Below, piece after piece: positions 39,528 to 48,739 of a stretch of DNA of 64,000 nucleotides. The stretch is from the NCBI GenBank assembly GCA_036267135.1, contig DATAWQ010000063.1, positions 150,244 to 214,243 on the forward strand, in the 5' to 3' direction. Source of the DNA: PALSA-505 sp036267135. GTDB lineage: Bacteria; Actinomycetota; Actinomycetes; Streptosporangiales; Streptosporangiaceae. Position 1 is the stretch's first letter, and each line of letters opens with the position of its first letter. The notes beneath the pieces were generated by a model. That model was not told the origin of the DNA. It ran no database searches and worked only from the letters and a program-made list of their open reading frames with translations. A program made the position numbers and the translations under genes.

Positions 39528-40130
39528 GTGACCAAACCGCTGATCTTCACCGGGGGCGCGCTCGCGGACGTCTTCTACGCCGTGGCGGCCCTCTGGATCC
39601 TCTACGAGGCCGTGACCAGGATGGTGCAGCGGCTGCGGGCGGGGCACCGGACCCCGGTTTCGCTGAGCGACGCCACCATCTTCGCGGCGGGCGGTGGCAT
39701 CGTGGCCTCGGTCGCTGTGTCCATCGAACTCGGCAGGCACGCGGGGGTGAACTGGCCCGGTGGGCGGGCCTGGCCGGTGGTCGTGGGCATCGTGCTGGTC
39801 GCCGCGGGGCTGGCGACACGGCTGTGGTCCGTCGTCTCGCTGGGCCGGTTCTTCCAGTACCAGATCGAGATCCAGACCGGGCACCGCGTGGTGACCAACG
39901 GCCCCTACCGGTACGTGCGGCATCCCTCCTACACCGGGATGCTGCTGGTCACGCTCGGCTTCGCGTTCGCCTCCGGCGACGTGCTGAGCCTTCCGGCCAC
40001 GCTGGTACTGACCGGCCTGGGCCTGGCCGTGCGCATCCGGGCCGAGGAGAAGCAGCTCGTGGCGGCGCTGGGATCGCAGTACGAGGAGTTCGCGGCCCAC
40101 CACAAGCGGCTCATCCCCGGGGTGCTTTAG
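39528..40130 (+). CDS. Isoprenylcysteine carboxyl methyltransferase-like membrane protein
   Basis: 200 residues with five or six membrane helices. TNGPYRYVRHPSYTGMLLVT (126-145) is the SAM-binding signature of the ICMT/PEMT group, followed by RIRAEEKQLVAALGSQYEEF. GTG 39528 is the start. Bacterial members methylate lipids, quinone-like or small sulfhydryl compounds; the substrate is unknown. Confidence 0.88.
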   Translation: MTKPLIFTGGALADVFYAVAALWILYEAVTRMVQRLRAGHRTPVSLSDATIFAAGGGIVASVAVSIELGRHAGVNWPGGRAWPVVVGIVLVAAGLATRLWSVVSLGRFFQYQIEIQTGHRVVTNGPYRYVRHPSYTGMLLVTLGFAFASGDVLSLPATLVLTGLGLAVRIRAEEKQLVAALGSQYEEFAAHHKRLIPGVL

Positions 40131-40212
40131 CGCCATTCAGGTATCAGCCGACCGAGAACGACAGGTGAAATTGGGTTGCGTGCTTGCCGGTGAGCCGGTT
40201 CGATCGGCAGTC

Positions 40213-40315
40213 GTGACGGCTATCGGTGGGCTTGCGCGCCCAGACCTGTATCCGCGCTCGTCCCGGTATGACCCGCCCTGGTTGCTCGACCTGGACATGG
40301 GGCCGAATCCGCGAG
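40213..40315 (+). pseudogene. N-terminal fragment of a SAM-dependent methyltransferase
   Basis: GTG 40213 opens a frame with PDLYPRSSRYDPPWLLDLDM followed by GPNP, the standard N-terminus of a class I methyltransferase family in actinomycetes. The next expected segment, LWLxEWL and the SAM motif, is absent; homology ends at about 40315. Only about 35 codons remain. Confidence 0.6.
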
Positions 40316-40380
40316 GAAGAACCAAAGCACCCGCGATTGAGGCCGGCGCCCACCGGTTTGCCGCCCACCGTTACGGCGCT

Positions 40381-40959
40381 TCAGCCTGCCTCGCGGATGA
40401 CAGCATCCCGCCAGGCGGCGATCTGGGTCTCCAGCGGGGCCGGGGCGGTCAGGCGGTTGTCGATAGCGGTGTGCGGGACGGCGGGTTCGTGGCCGAGGCG
40501 CATCCGGTCGCAGAACTCGGCGAAGCCGGCCAGCTTGGCCGCGTCCCTGGGTGAGCCGCGGGCGGTGAGGCGGTGGTGCAGGGTGCCGGCGTCGGTCCGG
40601 ACCCAGACCAGGTGCACTGGTTCGCCGCCCAGTTCGCTGACCCACGCGGGCCAGCGGCTCGCGCTGTGGATCTGGCTGGTGAAGGGGCCAGACAGCAGCA
40701 CCGGGCAGCCGTGGCCGCGGATCTCCCGCGCGGTCGCGGTCATGCCCTGGTACTCGTGCGGCTTGACGTGCTCGTCGTACCACGGGCCCTCGCGTTCCCC
40801 GGCGGGGCGGCCGGCCGCAGACAGGGTCGCGGCCACGAACGAGCCGTACATGGTGTCCTTGTCCAGCAGCGCGGGAACCGGCCGCAGTGCTTTCAGCAGC
40901 AGGCCGGCCACGGTGCTCTTGCCGGCGCCGGGTGGCCCCGCCACCACCCAGGCCGTCAC
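40381..40959 (-). CDS. P-loop kinase (AAA/Zeta-toxin-like)
   Basis: 192 residues. TAWVVAGPPGAGKSTVAGLL is the Walker A at the N-terminus; LDKDTMYGSFVAATLS and the LVWVRTDAGTLHHRLTARGS segment fit small-molecule or tRNA-type kinases. GTG 40959 overlaps the TGA of the upstream gene in a GTGA, deciding the start within a much longer open frame. Substrate unknown. Confidence 0.84.
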   Translation of the reverse strand: MTAWVVAGPPGAGKSTVAGLLLKALRPVPALLDKDTMYGSFVAATLSAAGRPAGEREGPWYDEHVKPHEYQGMTATAREIRGHGCPVLLSGPFTSQIHSASRWPAWVSELGGEPVHLVWVRTDAGTLHHRLTARGSPRDAAKLAGFAEFCDRMRLGHEPAVPHTAIDNRLTAPAPLETQIAAWRDAVIREAG

Positions 40960-41804
40960 AGCACTGTGGACGGCGCTCGGGAGGGTCGCCAGGTAGCGTC
41001 CTGGACGCGACCGCGCAGGTCGGTGCGGATGTCCTGGCCCAGCTTGCGGGTCTCCCTGCGGTTCAGCAGGGCCCCGGCGGCCGCGCCGGTGAGCAGCGGC
41101 GCCAGCGAGAACGCGGTCCGGCCGGCGCGCGCGGCCAGCCGCCACCGCAGCCGCCGGACCAGCGGCGACCCGGCCGCCAGCACCAGCCCGCCGGGCATCA
41201 GCGCCACCCCACGCCGGTTCGCCCATGCACCGACGTAGGCCGTCATCCGCGCCCTTCCGTTGCCCTCGGCGGGCACGCCGTACGCCTCGTGCAACTCGGC
41301 GACCAGCTTGATCTCGATCCCGACCAGGGCCAGCGTCTCGGTCGCGATCTCGGCCGGCCAGGCGGGCAGCACCGGCAGCGCCGACCACGCGCCGACCGCC
41401 CCGCCCACCGCCGCGGACGCGCGCGCCGCCCCCTCGACCAGCGCGTCGGCGATCTCCTCGGCCGACCGCCCGGGGAACTGAGCCCGCAACGCCGTCTGGT
41501 CCCGCACCTTCAGCCGCGGGGCCATCGCCAGCACCTGGCCGGTCAGCCAGCCGGTCCCGCCGCCCACTCCCCTGCGGGCCGCCCGCATCCCGCGCCCGGT
41601 GGCGCGCACGCTCTCCCCCGCCGTTCGCGCCGCCGACAACGCCGCCGACCTGGTCGCGTCGGCCGCCGACGCCGCGGATTTGGTGGCCGCCCGGCCCGCC
41701 GCGCTGAACGGGGCCAGCAGCCGACGCCGCTGTTGCTCCGACTGGGCCTCGCTGACCTCGCTGGCCAGCCGCGCCGCCTGCTCGGGGAGTTCCTCGTCCG
41801 CCAT
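40956..41804 (-). CDS. Conserved actinobacterial hypothetical protein
   Basis: 282 residues from ATG 41804. A charged N-terminal helix (ADEELPEQAARLASEVSEAQ) and Ala-rich repeats lead to a conserved core: LRAQFPGRSAEEIADALVEG, then ALPVLPAWPAEIATETLALV and GIEIKLVAELHEAYG, then a hydrophobic APLLTGAAAGALLN near the end. I recall near-identical proteins in Streptomyces without a function. Coupled to the downstream kinase by a four-base overlap. Confidence 0.8.
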   Translation of the reverse strand: MADEELPEQAARLASEVSEAQSEQQRRRLLAPFSAAGRAATKSAASAADATRSAALSAARTAGESVRATGRGMRAARRGVGGGTGWLTGQVLAMAPRLKVRDQTALRAQFPGRSAEEIADALVEGAARASAAVGGAVGAWSALPVLPAWPAEIATETLALVGIEIKLVAELHEAYGVPAEGNGRARMTAYVGAWANRRGVALMPGGLVLAAGSPLVRRLRWRLAARAGRTAFSLAPLLTGAAAGALLNRRETRKLGQDIRTDLRGRVQDATWRPSRAPSTVL

Positions 41805-41969
41805 AACCGGCACCTACCCGTGTAGGGGACCATGATGTCGAGCCTAAGGCTTGCTTCCCTGACCGTAGGTCGCGTGTTCGAATCGCGCTCGGACGCTACC
41901 TGCGAATGTCAGGGCTCCCGGTACGGTGTTCGTCATGACGGCGCAGCCTGTAAACGACTCCGGGACATA

Positions 41970-42148
41970 CGAGGTCATCCATCTCGGTAGCGAGGCTGCG
42001 GCGATTGTTCCGCTCTCTGAAGTGCCAGGGCGGAGAGCTCGATCTCGGCGGTGTTGAGCCAGGAGCCGTGTGTGGGGGTGTGGTGGATCTCCAGCCGCTG
42101 GGCCAGCGTGAACGCCTCAGCGGGTTCGAACGCCTCGTACAGCGACCC
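41970..42148 (-). pseudogene. IS630-family transposase C-terminal fragment
   Basis: The minus frame reads LYEAFEPAEAFTLAQRLEIH followed by HTPTHGSWLNTAEIELSAL, the characteristic end of IS630 transposases with the final catalytic acid. The N-terminal two thirds are absent. It is fused out of frame to a lipoprotein fragment. Confidence 0.8.
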
Positions 42149-42390
42149 GCGGACAGCGTGGCGGGGTCGCCGTTGGCGGCAAGCGCGCCGCTTATCACCG
42201 ATCCGCAGGCCCGGGTGCTGCCGGTCGCGGCGTCGGTCAACGTGGTCAGGCGGACCATGTTGACCAGGACGCCCCCGCCCGGACGCACCGTCCAGGTCGC
42301 AGCGCCGGTGGCCGCCGAGCATCCAGTACCCAGGCTCATCGCCACAACCGCCGCCCCGGCTAGGACCACCACGCCCCTGCGCGCACCCAT
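42149..42390 (-). pseudogene. Lipoprotein N-terminal fragment disrupted by IS630 debris
   Basis: ATG 42390 follows AGGAGG and opens MGARRGVVVLAGAAVVAMS with lipobox LGTGC, then TWTVRPGGGVLVNMVRLTTL. At about 42149 the sequence changes to IS630 DNA in another frame, so the mature protein is lost after about 80 residues. The family is unknown. Confidence 0.7.
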
Positions 42391-42630
42391 GCGGGAGCCT
42401 CCTACCCGATCGATGTGCCAAACGTTACTGGTCACGCGCGTGCTGGCGGCCGGGGTCAGCGGCGATCAGTGGTGAATACGTAGTGCTTGGGTGCTGAGCA
42501 CGGATCACACGGCGACCCGGCCGGAGCAGGCTGCGATTCAGAGCAGCCAAGCGCGACTCTCGCCAGCAGTTTCGTCCCTCTCCGGTGCGATCCGCGGTGG
42601 ACCGCGCGTGCACGGAAGGGGCACACGTTC

Positions 42631-45207
42631 ATGGATACCCGTCACTGGCGCGGCCTGGCCTCCGCATCATTCCTTGCGGTACTCGTGCCGCTCGCCGTCG
42701 CGGCGCCCGCCCTGGCGGCGCCCGGCCCGGCCGCGGGCCACATCTGGTACGTGGCGCCCGGCGGCGCGGCCAGCGCGCCCTGCGGCCACACCAAGGCAAC
42801 CGCCTGCGGCAGCGTCAACGTCGCCATCGGCGAGGCTTCGCCCGGCGGCACCATCAAGATCGCGGCTGGCACCTACACGGCCGCCACCACGGCCGGCCTG
42901 GTCGTGGTGGCCAAGAACCTCACCGTGACCGGGGCGGGCGCGGCCAGCACCGTGCTGAACGGGAACCATCTGGGCACCGCGGTAACGGTGGACCCGGGGG
43001 TGGCCGCCACGGTCACCGGGGTCACCATCGAGGGCGGCACCGGGACCGCGATGAGCATTGAGGACACCCCATCGCTGGCCGGCGGCGGGGTGCTCAACCA
43101 GGGGACGCTGACGCTGGGCCATGACACCCTCACCGGCAACGGCATCACCGCCGCGGCCACCGGGACGAACTCGGTGCTTGCGCTCGGCGGCGGCGCGTTC
43201 AACGCCGACGGCGGCGCCCTGACCGTCAGCCACAGCGTCATCTCCGGCAATTCCCTCAGCGTGTCGGCTAGCGGCTCGGGCGAGGCGGTGGCGATCGGCG
43301 CCGGCGTGACCTCCGACGCGACGGCCGAATCGCCGGAGGCACAGACTTCGGTCAGTTACACCACGATCCACGGCAACACCGCCACCGCCACCGTCACCGG
43401 TGCGGGCGGCTCCGGCGCCGGTGAGGTTGTGGGCGCCGGGGTCGGCGAGCTGTGGTCGGCGGGCCAGCCGGACCTGGCGCACGACACCGTCACCGGCAAC
43501 ACGGCCCTGGCCACCGCCGGCGCCAACGCCGGTGGGTCCGGGGTCACCGGCGGCGGCGTCGGCGAGGTCGACTCAGACACCGCGGACGCGGTGTCGGAGT
43601 CCACGATCTCCGGCAACAAGGCCACCTCCCAGGCGGCCGGCGCCGGCGCGGCCACGACGGCCGCGGCCGGCCTGTTCACCGCGAGCAGCAACAACGGCCA
43701 CGCCGTCGAGGGCAGCGTCGTACACGGCAACAACGCCGCCGCCACCGTGACCGGCAGCGGCGACGCGGAGATCGAGTCAGCCGGTGTGGACGTGGTCGCG
43801 TCCGCCGACGCGGATGCCATCACCGGCTCGACGATCAGCGGCAACACCGCGACCGTGCGCAGCAGCGGCTCGGGCGGGGCCGCGGCGGTCGGAGCGGGGG
43901 TCGGCGGGGCCGGGTCCGACACGGCCAATGCCATCAGCCAGTCCACGATCGACGACAACACCACGAAGGCGGTGAACACCGGCACCGGCAACGCCGGCGT
44001 GGGCGGCGCGATCGGCGCGCTGATCTCGCCGATCATCACCAGCACGATCGACGGCAACCAGGCGAACGCCACCGCAAGCAGCACCAACCCCTCCGGCCCG
44101 GTGCAGGTCAACGCCATCGGCGGCGGGCTGACCGTGGCGACGAACGACGAGACCGGGTCGGCCGCCAGTCCGGTCAACGCCGACACGTTTGCCGGCAACA
44201 AGGCCATCGCCACCTACACCGGCGGCGGCGCCGGCCTCCCCCAGGCCGCCGGCGGGGGGATCGGAGGCAGCACCTCGGTCACCAACAGCACGGTGAACAA
44301 CAACTCGGCACTCGCCGTGGGATCCGGCACCGGCGTAGAGGTCACCGGCTTCGGCCAAGCCTCGCAGGGCCTCCGCCGACTGGGCGCGTCCGATTCACCC
44401 CTGGCCGGTCTGGCCGCGCTCACGGTGCACGCGCCGCATCCGGCCGCCGCCAGCACGACCGGTCCAGATCACCTCGCCGCGGTCGCCGGTTCCGCCCGTC
44501 TCCCAAGGCTCGCCGCCACGGTGCAAGGACAGATCTGGGCCACGGAGACCCTGCTCATCCCGGCTCGCCCGAACGCGGCGGCGAGCCCGCGCCGCTCCGA
44601 CGCGGCGGAGATCCTGGCCTCCGCGATCACCGGTGGCGGGGGCATAGGCACCATGACCGGCCCGATCAGCAACACCACGGTGTTCCAGAACGTCGCCAAC
44701 TCCAACAGCACCGGCGCCGGGGAAGCCCTGGCCCAAGGCGGCGGCGTCGGCCTCGGCAGCAGCCTGGTGAACTCCACCATCGCGATCAATCAGGCCACCG
44801 CCGGGGGCGTGAGCGGTGGCATGGTTCAGGGCGGTGGCGTGGGCACATCGACGCCCATAACCAACGCCATCGTCGCGGGCAACTCGCCCACCGACTGCGG
44901 CGCCGCCACGAGCGCCGACGGCGGGGGGAACCTGGACACCGACGGCACGTGCGGGCTGTCGGCCGCGAACGGCTCGGTGAGCGCCGGCTACGCCGGCCTC
45001 GGCCCGCTCGCCAGCAACGGCGGCCCCACCCAGACGCTGGCGCTCACGACCGGCAGCCAGGCGATCAGCCTTGGCCTGGCCGCCGCCTGCGAGACCGTCA
45101 CCGGTCCCGGCGGAGCCGCGGACGCCGACCAGCGCGGCGACGCGCGCAACAACCCGGCCCGCGGTACCTGTGATAGCGGCGCCTATGACACCGGAGGCAC
45201 CCCCTGA
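42631..45207 (+). CDS. Secreted parallel beta-helix (pectin-lyase-like) protein
   Basis: 858 residues. Signal peptide 1-30 (WRGLASASFLAVLVPLAVAA, then AAPGP). The mature protein opens with IWYVAPGGAASAPCGHTKAT and ACGSVNVAIGEASPGGTIKI, a usual start for DUF-type right-handed beta-helices. About twenty repeats of the T-I-S/D-G-N-T/x-A type follow to about 600. A disordered P/R/A-rich insert at about 620-680 breaks the helix, and more repeats follow. The C-terminus has LASNGGPTQTLALTTGSQAI, the choice-of-anchor-like end. No catalytic residues are assigned; surface or matrix adhesion or polysaccharide binding is plausible. Confidence 0.82.
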   Translation: MDTRHWRGLASASFLAVLVPLAVAAPALAAPGPAAGHIWYVAPGGAASAPCGHTKATACGSVNVAIGEASPGGTIKIAAGTYTAATTAGLVVVAKNLTVTGAGAASTVLNGNHLGTAVTVDPGVAATVTGVTIEGGTGTAMSIEDTPSLAGGGVLNQGTLTLGHDTLTGNGITAAATGTNSVLALGGGAFNADGGALTVSHSVISGNSLSVSASGSGEAVAIGAGVTSDATAESPEAQTSVSYTTIHGNTATATVTGAGGSGAGEVVGAGVGELWSAGQPDLAHDTVTGNTALATAGANAGGSGVTGGGVGEVDSDTADAVSESTISGNKATSQAAGAGAATTAAAGLFTASSNNGHAVEGSVVHGNNAAATVTGSGDAEIESAGVDVVASADADAITGSTISGNTATVRSSGSGGAAAVGAGVGGAGSDTANAISQSTIDDNTTKAVNTGTGNAGVGGAIGALISPIITSTIDGNQANATASSTNPSGPVQVNAIGGGLTVATNDETGSAASPVNADTFAGNKAIATYTGGGAGLPQAAGGGIGGSTSVTNSTVNNNSALAVGSGTGVEVTGFGQASQGLRRLGASDSPLAGLAALTVHAPHPAAASTTGPDHLAAVAGSARLPRLAATVQGQIWATETLLIPARPNAAASPRRSDAAEILASAITGGGGIGTMTGPISNTTVFQNVANSNSTGAGEALAQGGGVGLGSSLVNSTIAINQATAGGVSGGMVQGGGVGTSTPITNAIVAGNSPTDCGAATSADGGGNLDTDGTCGLSAANGSVSAGYAGLGPLASNGGPTQTLALTTGSQAISLGLAAACETVTGPGGAADADQRGDARNNPARGTCDSGAYDTGGTP

Positions 45208-45237
45208 GCCAGGCCTTCACCCAACTCCGGTAGCCAG

Positions 45238-45275
45238 CTCGCCTGACCGGCCACCCACCGGGCCGGTCAGGCGAG
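45238..45275. terminator. Strong hairpin terminator after the beta-helix gene
   Basis: Perfect 15-bp stem CTCGCCTGACCGGCC / GGCCGGTCAGGCGAG with an 8-nt loop, 30 bp after the stop codon and 30 bp before the next gene start. Confidence 0.8.
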
Positions 45276-45304
45276 CTTGGGGTGGGCGGGTAGAGTCTGC
45301 GCCG

Positions 45305-46381
45305 GTGAGCCCTTCAGAAACCCAGCCGGCCGTCAGGCCCGACGAGCTGGCGGTGACCGCGGAGCGGTGCGCAGCCCAGTTGCTTACTGGTGACCCGGCG
45401 GGCAGCGCCGAGGAGGTGGCCGCGCGGCTGCTGGCGATCCAGGCGCAGAATCTGCAGGGCGCGCGGCTCACGGTCCGGGCTCGTTCCGCGGGACTGTCCG
45501 TCTCGGACGTCGACGCCGCTTTCACCCAGCGGCGTTCGCTGATCATCACCTGGCTGAACCGCGGCACCCTGCACATGGTCAGCCCCGAGGACTACTGGTG
45601 GCTGCACCCGCTGACCACTCCGCAACTGCACACCGCGAACTGGCGGCGGCTGGCGCAGGAGGGTGTGCCGCCCCAGGACGCGGAGCGGGGGGTGGCCGCC
45701 GTACAGGCCGCGCTGGCCACCGACGGCCCGCTGACCCGGTCTGCGCTCCGCGAGCGCGTCGCTGCCGCCGGGGTCAGGACCGAAGGCCAGGCCATGGTGC
45801 ACATCTTGTTCCTGGCCAGCATCCGGGGCCTGATCGTGCGCGGCCCGATGGCTGGAAAGGACCAGGCGTTCGTACTGGTCCAGGACTGGCTGGGCGCACC
45901 ACCGCCGGAGCTGAGCCGCTCGGCGGCGCTCGGTGAACTGGCCCGCCGGTATCTGTCCGGGCATGCCCCGGCCGGCGACCGTGACCTCGCCCAATGGGCA
46001 GGCATCGGGCTGCGGGAGGCGCGGCTCGGCCTGGCTGAATGCGGCGCGGTCCAGCGCCCCGACGGCCTGGCCGAGTTGCCGGCGAACCCGCAGCCGGCGA
46101 CCGCCGCCCTGCCGCCGCCACTGCTGCTGGGCGCGTTCGAGCCGCTCCTGCTCGGCTGGGCTTCCCGGGAACCGATCGTCGGCCCGCACCCGCAGATCGT
46201 CACGGTCAACGGGCTGTTCCGGCCGTTCGCGCTGGCCGAAGGCCGGGCCGTGGCCACCTGGAGCGTCAGCGGCGGCCAGGTCAGGCTCGCCCCGTTCGCC
46301 CCGCTGGACCCCGGCACGCAAGCGGCGCTCGCCGCCGACGCCAATGACGTGACACGGTTCCTCGATGCCGGTGGCGTGTAG
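45305..46381 (+). CDS. Winged-helix DNA-binding domain protein (HTH_42/DUF1006-like)
   Basis: 358 residues from GTG 45305. VAARLLAIQAQNLQGARLTV and ITWLNRGTLHMVSPEDYWWL are the signature of this family, related to YcaQ; LREARLGLAECG and LLGAFEPLLLGWASREPIVG follow. Relatives unhook DNA crosslinks as glycosylases or are uncharacterised; the QAQ in LLAIQAQNL matches that motif region. Monocistronic between two hairpin/convergent boundaries. Confidence 0.83.
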   Translation: MSPSETQPAVRPDELAVTAERCAAQLLTGDPAGSAEEVAARLLAIQAQNLQGARLTVRARSAGLSVSDVDAAFTQRRSLIITWLNRGTLHMVSPEDYWWLHPLTTPQLHTANWRRLAQEGVPPQDAERGVAAVQAALATDGPLTRSALRERVAAAGVRTEGQAMVHILFLASIRGLIVRGPMAGKDQAFVLVQDWLGAPPPELSRSAALGELARRYLSGHAPAGDRDLAQWAGIGLREARLGLAECGAVQRPDGLAELPANPQPATAALPPPLLLGAFEPLLLGWASREPIVGPHPQIVTVNGLFRPFALAEGRAVATWSVSGGQVRLAPFAPLDPGTQAALAADANDVTRFLDAGGV

Positions 46382-46392
46382 CCGTTCGATAC

Positions 46393-47700
46393 CTACCAGA
46401 CGGGCCAGGGGTTCGGGCCGGGCACCGGAGCGCCGGGCAGCGGTGTGAACCCGGCGGCCGTCTGCACCCCGAACTCGATGCCGTAGGCCGCGACCCGGTG
46501 GCCGGCGGACTGGGGGTCAGAGACCGGCGGCCCCGGTTTGTGGGCCAGCACGATGAGCTTGTCACCGGACGGGCTGGCCCACTGCACGTCCTGGATCTGG
46601 CCGGGGTACAGCCCCGGCAGCCGCCACCGGCCGAGCACCGCCACCGGCCGCCCGGTCGCCGCGGAGAACTCGGTGAACATCAGCTCGCTGGCCAGCGGAT
46701 GCTGGTCCTCCGACACGGCGGCGGCGACGATCTTGCTGCCGTCGGGGGTGATGATCGCGCTGAACCCGGAGATGACGTTGCTGACCTTGCCATCCACGTA
46801 GTGAAAGGTCTCGGCGTCGCCTGGCCACGCCACGGCCAGCCTGCTGGCGCGCTGCAGGTCGCCGCCCGGGGCGGTGGTGTCGAGCAGCCGGACGTCGATG
46901 CTGTTGCCCACCCACTGCTGGAAAGCGAGGGTGCGGTCGTTCGCCGTCCAGGACAGGACCTCGCCATTACCGCCGGCGTTGTTGGTGATCCGGCCGCGGC
47001 CCGGCCAGGTCCAGGTCCGCTCCGCGCCGGTCGCCAGGTCGAAAACGCGGATGGTGGCATTCTCGTCACCTATGGCCAGCTTGGTCCCGTCGGGAGAGAC
47101 GGCCAAGTCCCCCTCGGGCTGGGCCGGGATGAGCAGCGGGGTCAGAGTGGCATGGCCGCCTGTGCCGATCCGGAGCCGGAACAGACGCACCGGCGAGGTC
47201 TGGACGTCGGTACCGCCGCCCTCGTGCGTAACCTTCTGCTTGGCGGCCGCCAGCACGAACGTCCGGCCGTCGCCCGTCCCGGCGGCCGAAGCGAACGTGT
47301 CATAAGGCTTGGGCGCGGTGACGGTGGCCAGCACCTTTCCGGTGGCGGTGGCGCGGATGACCGCCGACTCGCGTTGGGGGGCGGTGGACTGGGGGTTGGG
47401 GTCAGCGATCTGGACGTAGTAAGGCGGCAGCCCGGCGAACGGGCCGCCCGGCCGGTGGGCCGCGTGGCCGGCGTGGTGCTGGCTGCTGAACGCACCCGCG
47501 AACGTCAGCGACGCCACGATGACGGCCACCGAGACGGCCGCCGCCAGCGGGGCGAGCCAGCCCTGCCAGCGGCGCCGGGAGACGCGCCGCCGGGAGTGGC
47601 GCCTGCCGCTGGCCAGCCGTAGCGGCGGCACCCCGTCCGGCGGGATGTCCTGGGCAGTGTCGTCCAGCACCGCGCGGAGCTGGTCTTCGGAGATTTTCAT
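46393..47700 (-). CDS. Membrane-anchored beta-propeller protein, putative anti-sigma factor
   Basis: 435 residues. A short cytoplasmic N-terminus (KISEDQLRAVLDDTAQDIPP) and RRHSRRRVSRRRW precede one transmembrane helix at about 48-70. An extracytoplasmic domain with WD40/TolB-like repeats follows (LAVSPDGTKLAIGDENATIR, SAIITPDGSKIVAAAV, WASPSGDKLIVLA). It overlaps the upstream sigma gene in an ATGA. It likely holds the sigma factor at the membrane and senses an external signal. Confidence 0.83.
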   Translation of the reverse strand: MKISEDQLRAVLDDTAQDIPPDGVPPLRLASGRRHSRRRVSRRRWQGWLAPLAAAVSVAVIVASLTFAGAFSSQHHAGHAAHRPGGPFAGLPPYYVQIADPNPQSTAPQRESAVIRATATGKVLATVTAPKPYDTFASAAGTGDGRTFVLAAAKQKVTHEGGGTDVQTSPVRLFRLRIGTGGHATLTPLLIPAQPEGDLAVSPDGTKLAIGDENATIRVFDLATGAERTWTWPGRGRITNNAGGNGEVLSWTANDRTLAFQQWVGNSIDVRLLDTTAPGGDLQRASRLAVAWPGDAETFHYVDGKVSNVISGFSAIITPDGSKIVAAAVSEDQHPLASELMFTEFSAATGRPVAVLGRWRLPGLYPGQIQDVQWASPSGDKLIVLAHKPGPPVSDPQSAGHRVAAYGIEFGVQTAAGFTPLPGAPVPGPNPWPVW

Positions 47701-48257
47701 GAGAACTCCTGCAGCAGGTCGCCGAGCGTGACGAGCGCCCGATGGGTGGCTGACCGGACGGTGCTGGGCCCGACGCCCATGGCGGCCGCGGCCTCCTGAG
47801 CGGAAAGGTCCAGGTAGTAGCGCAGCAGCACCGCTTCCCGCTGCCGCGCGGGCAGCCGCCGCAGGGCCCGCAGCACCGCGGCGCGCTCCTCACTGGCGAG
47901 CACGGCACTCTCGGCCGAAACGGGCGATTGCTGCTGCGCCGGCTGGGCGGGCGGCCTGGCCCGGCGGCGCAACTGGGAGCGGCAGCCGTTGAGCACGCAA
48001 GACCGCAGGTAGGACACCGCGCTGCCGGAGTCGGTGAGCCGCGACCAGCGCCGGTAGAGCCCGCAGAACGCCTCCTGCACCACGTCCTCGGCGCTCGCTC
48101 TGTCCCCCAGCATGAGGTACGCCAGCCGTATCAGGCGCAGTGCGTGCGCCTGATACAAGGCGGTGACGGTGGCTTCGACGGCAGTCGGCGAGGCGCTGCC
48201 GGGCCCCGAGGCGGCGGCCTCCGGCCCGGCCTGACTGAGCCGTAGATCGGATCGCAT
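47697..48257 (-). CDS. ECF-type (SigE-like) sigma factor
   Basis: 186 residues. Region 2: VTALYQAHALRLIRLAYLML through ASAEDVVQEAFCGLYRRW. Region 4: LRRLPARQREAVLLRYYLDL and AAAMGVGPSTVRSATHRALV. Coupled to the membrane propeller gene by a four-base overlap, a typical sigma/anti-sigma unit. Divergent from the YCII gene. Confidence 0.9.
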   Translation of the reverse strand: MRSDLRLSQAGPEAAASGPGSASPTAVEATVTALYQAHALRLIRLAYLMLGDRASAEDVVQEAFCGLYRRWSRLTDSGSAVSYLRSCVLNGCRSQLRRRARPPAQPAQQQSPVSAESAVLASEERAAVLRALRRLPARQREAVLLRYYLDLSAQEAAAAMGVGPSTVRSATHRALVTLGDLLQEFS

Positions 48258-48403
48258 ATACGTAGAGACGTGCCAATCGCCGTAGCGCTGCTTCCTTGAA
48301 AGATATCCGTGCGGTGGTGTCGGATCCGGGCACAGTTGTTCGTAGCAGGGGTGAGGGGCCGTCCACGAGGGGCGTTGCCTAAACCACAGGAGATGATCTT
48401 CAG

Positions 48404-48739
48404 ATGCAGTACCTGGTAGGCGTGATCGACGACCCGACCGGCCCCGTCACCGACAACGGTTCCGAGATGGCTGACATCGACGTGTTCAACGAGCGGCTCC
48501 AGGCCGAGGGTCACTGGGTCTTCGCCGGCGGCCTCGGGGCGCCCAGCACGGCCACCGTCATCGACAACCGGACCGGGGAAGCGGTGTTCACCGACGGGCC
48601 GTTCGTGGAGTCGAAGGAGTACCTCGGCGGCTTCTGGATCATCAAGGCGCCCGACCTCGACGTGGCACTCAAGCTCGCCGCCGAAGGGTCGAAGGCCTGC
48701 AACCGGAAGGTCGAGGTCCGGCCGATCCTGGGCGAGTGA
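48404..48739 (+). CDS. YCII-related (DGPF) protein
   Basis: 111 residues. MQYLVGVIDDPTGPVTDNG at the start and VFTDGPFVESKEYLGGFWII carry the DGPF signature; GSKACNRKVEVRPIL closes the dimeric ferredoxin-like fold. Commonly encoded just upstream of ECF42 sigma factors, as here. GTGA overlap with the next gene. Confidence 0.9.
   Translation: MQYLVGVIDDPTGPVTDNGSEMADIDVFNERLQAEGHWVFAGGLGAPSTATVIDNRTGEAVFTDGPFVESKEYLGGFWIIKAPDLDVALKLAAEGSKACNRKVEVRPILGE

Noticed and set aside
40381..41388. 335-codon minus frame containing the P-loop kinase
   Set aside because: The first 140 codons are a shadow of the upstream gene; the GTGA overlap at 40959 gives the real start.
41840..41896. tRNA-like 3' arm with GTGTTCGAATC and a GCGTG/CGCGC stem
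   Set aside because: No anticodon stem or matching acceptor strand can be built upstream, so it is not a tRNA; a tRNA-derived att remnant remains possible but unproved.
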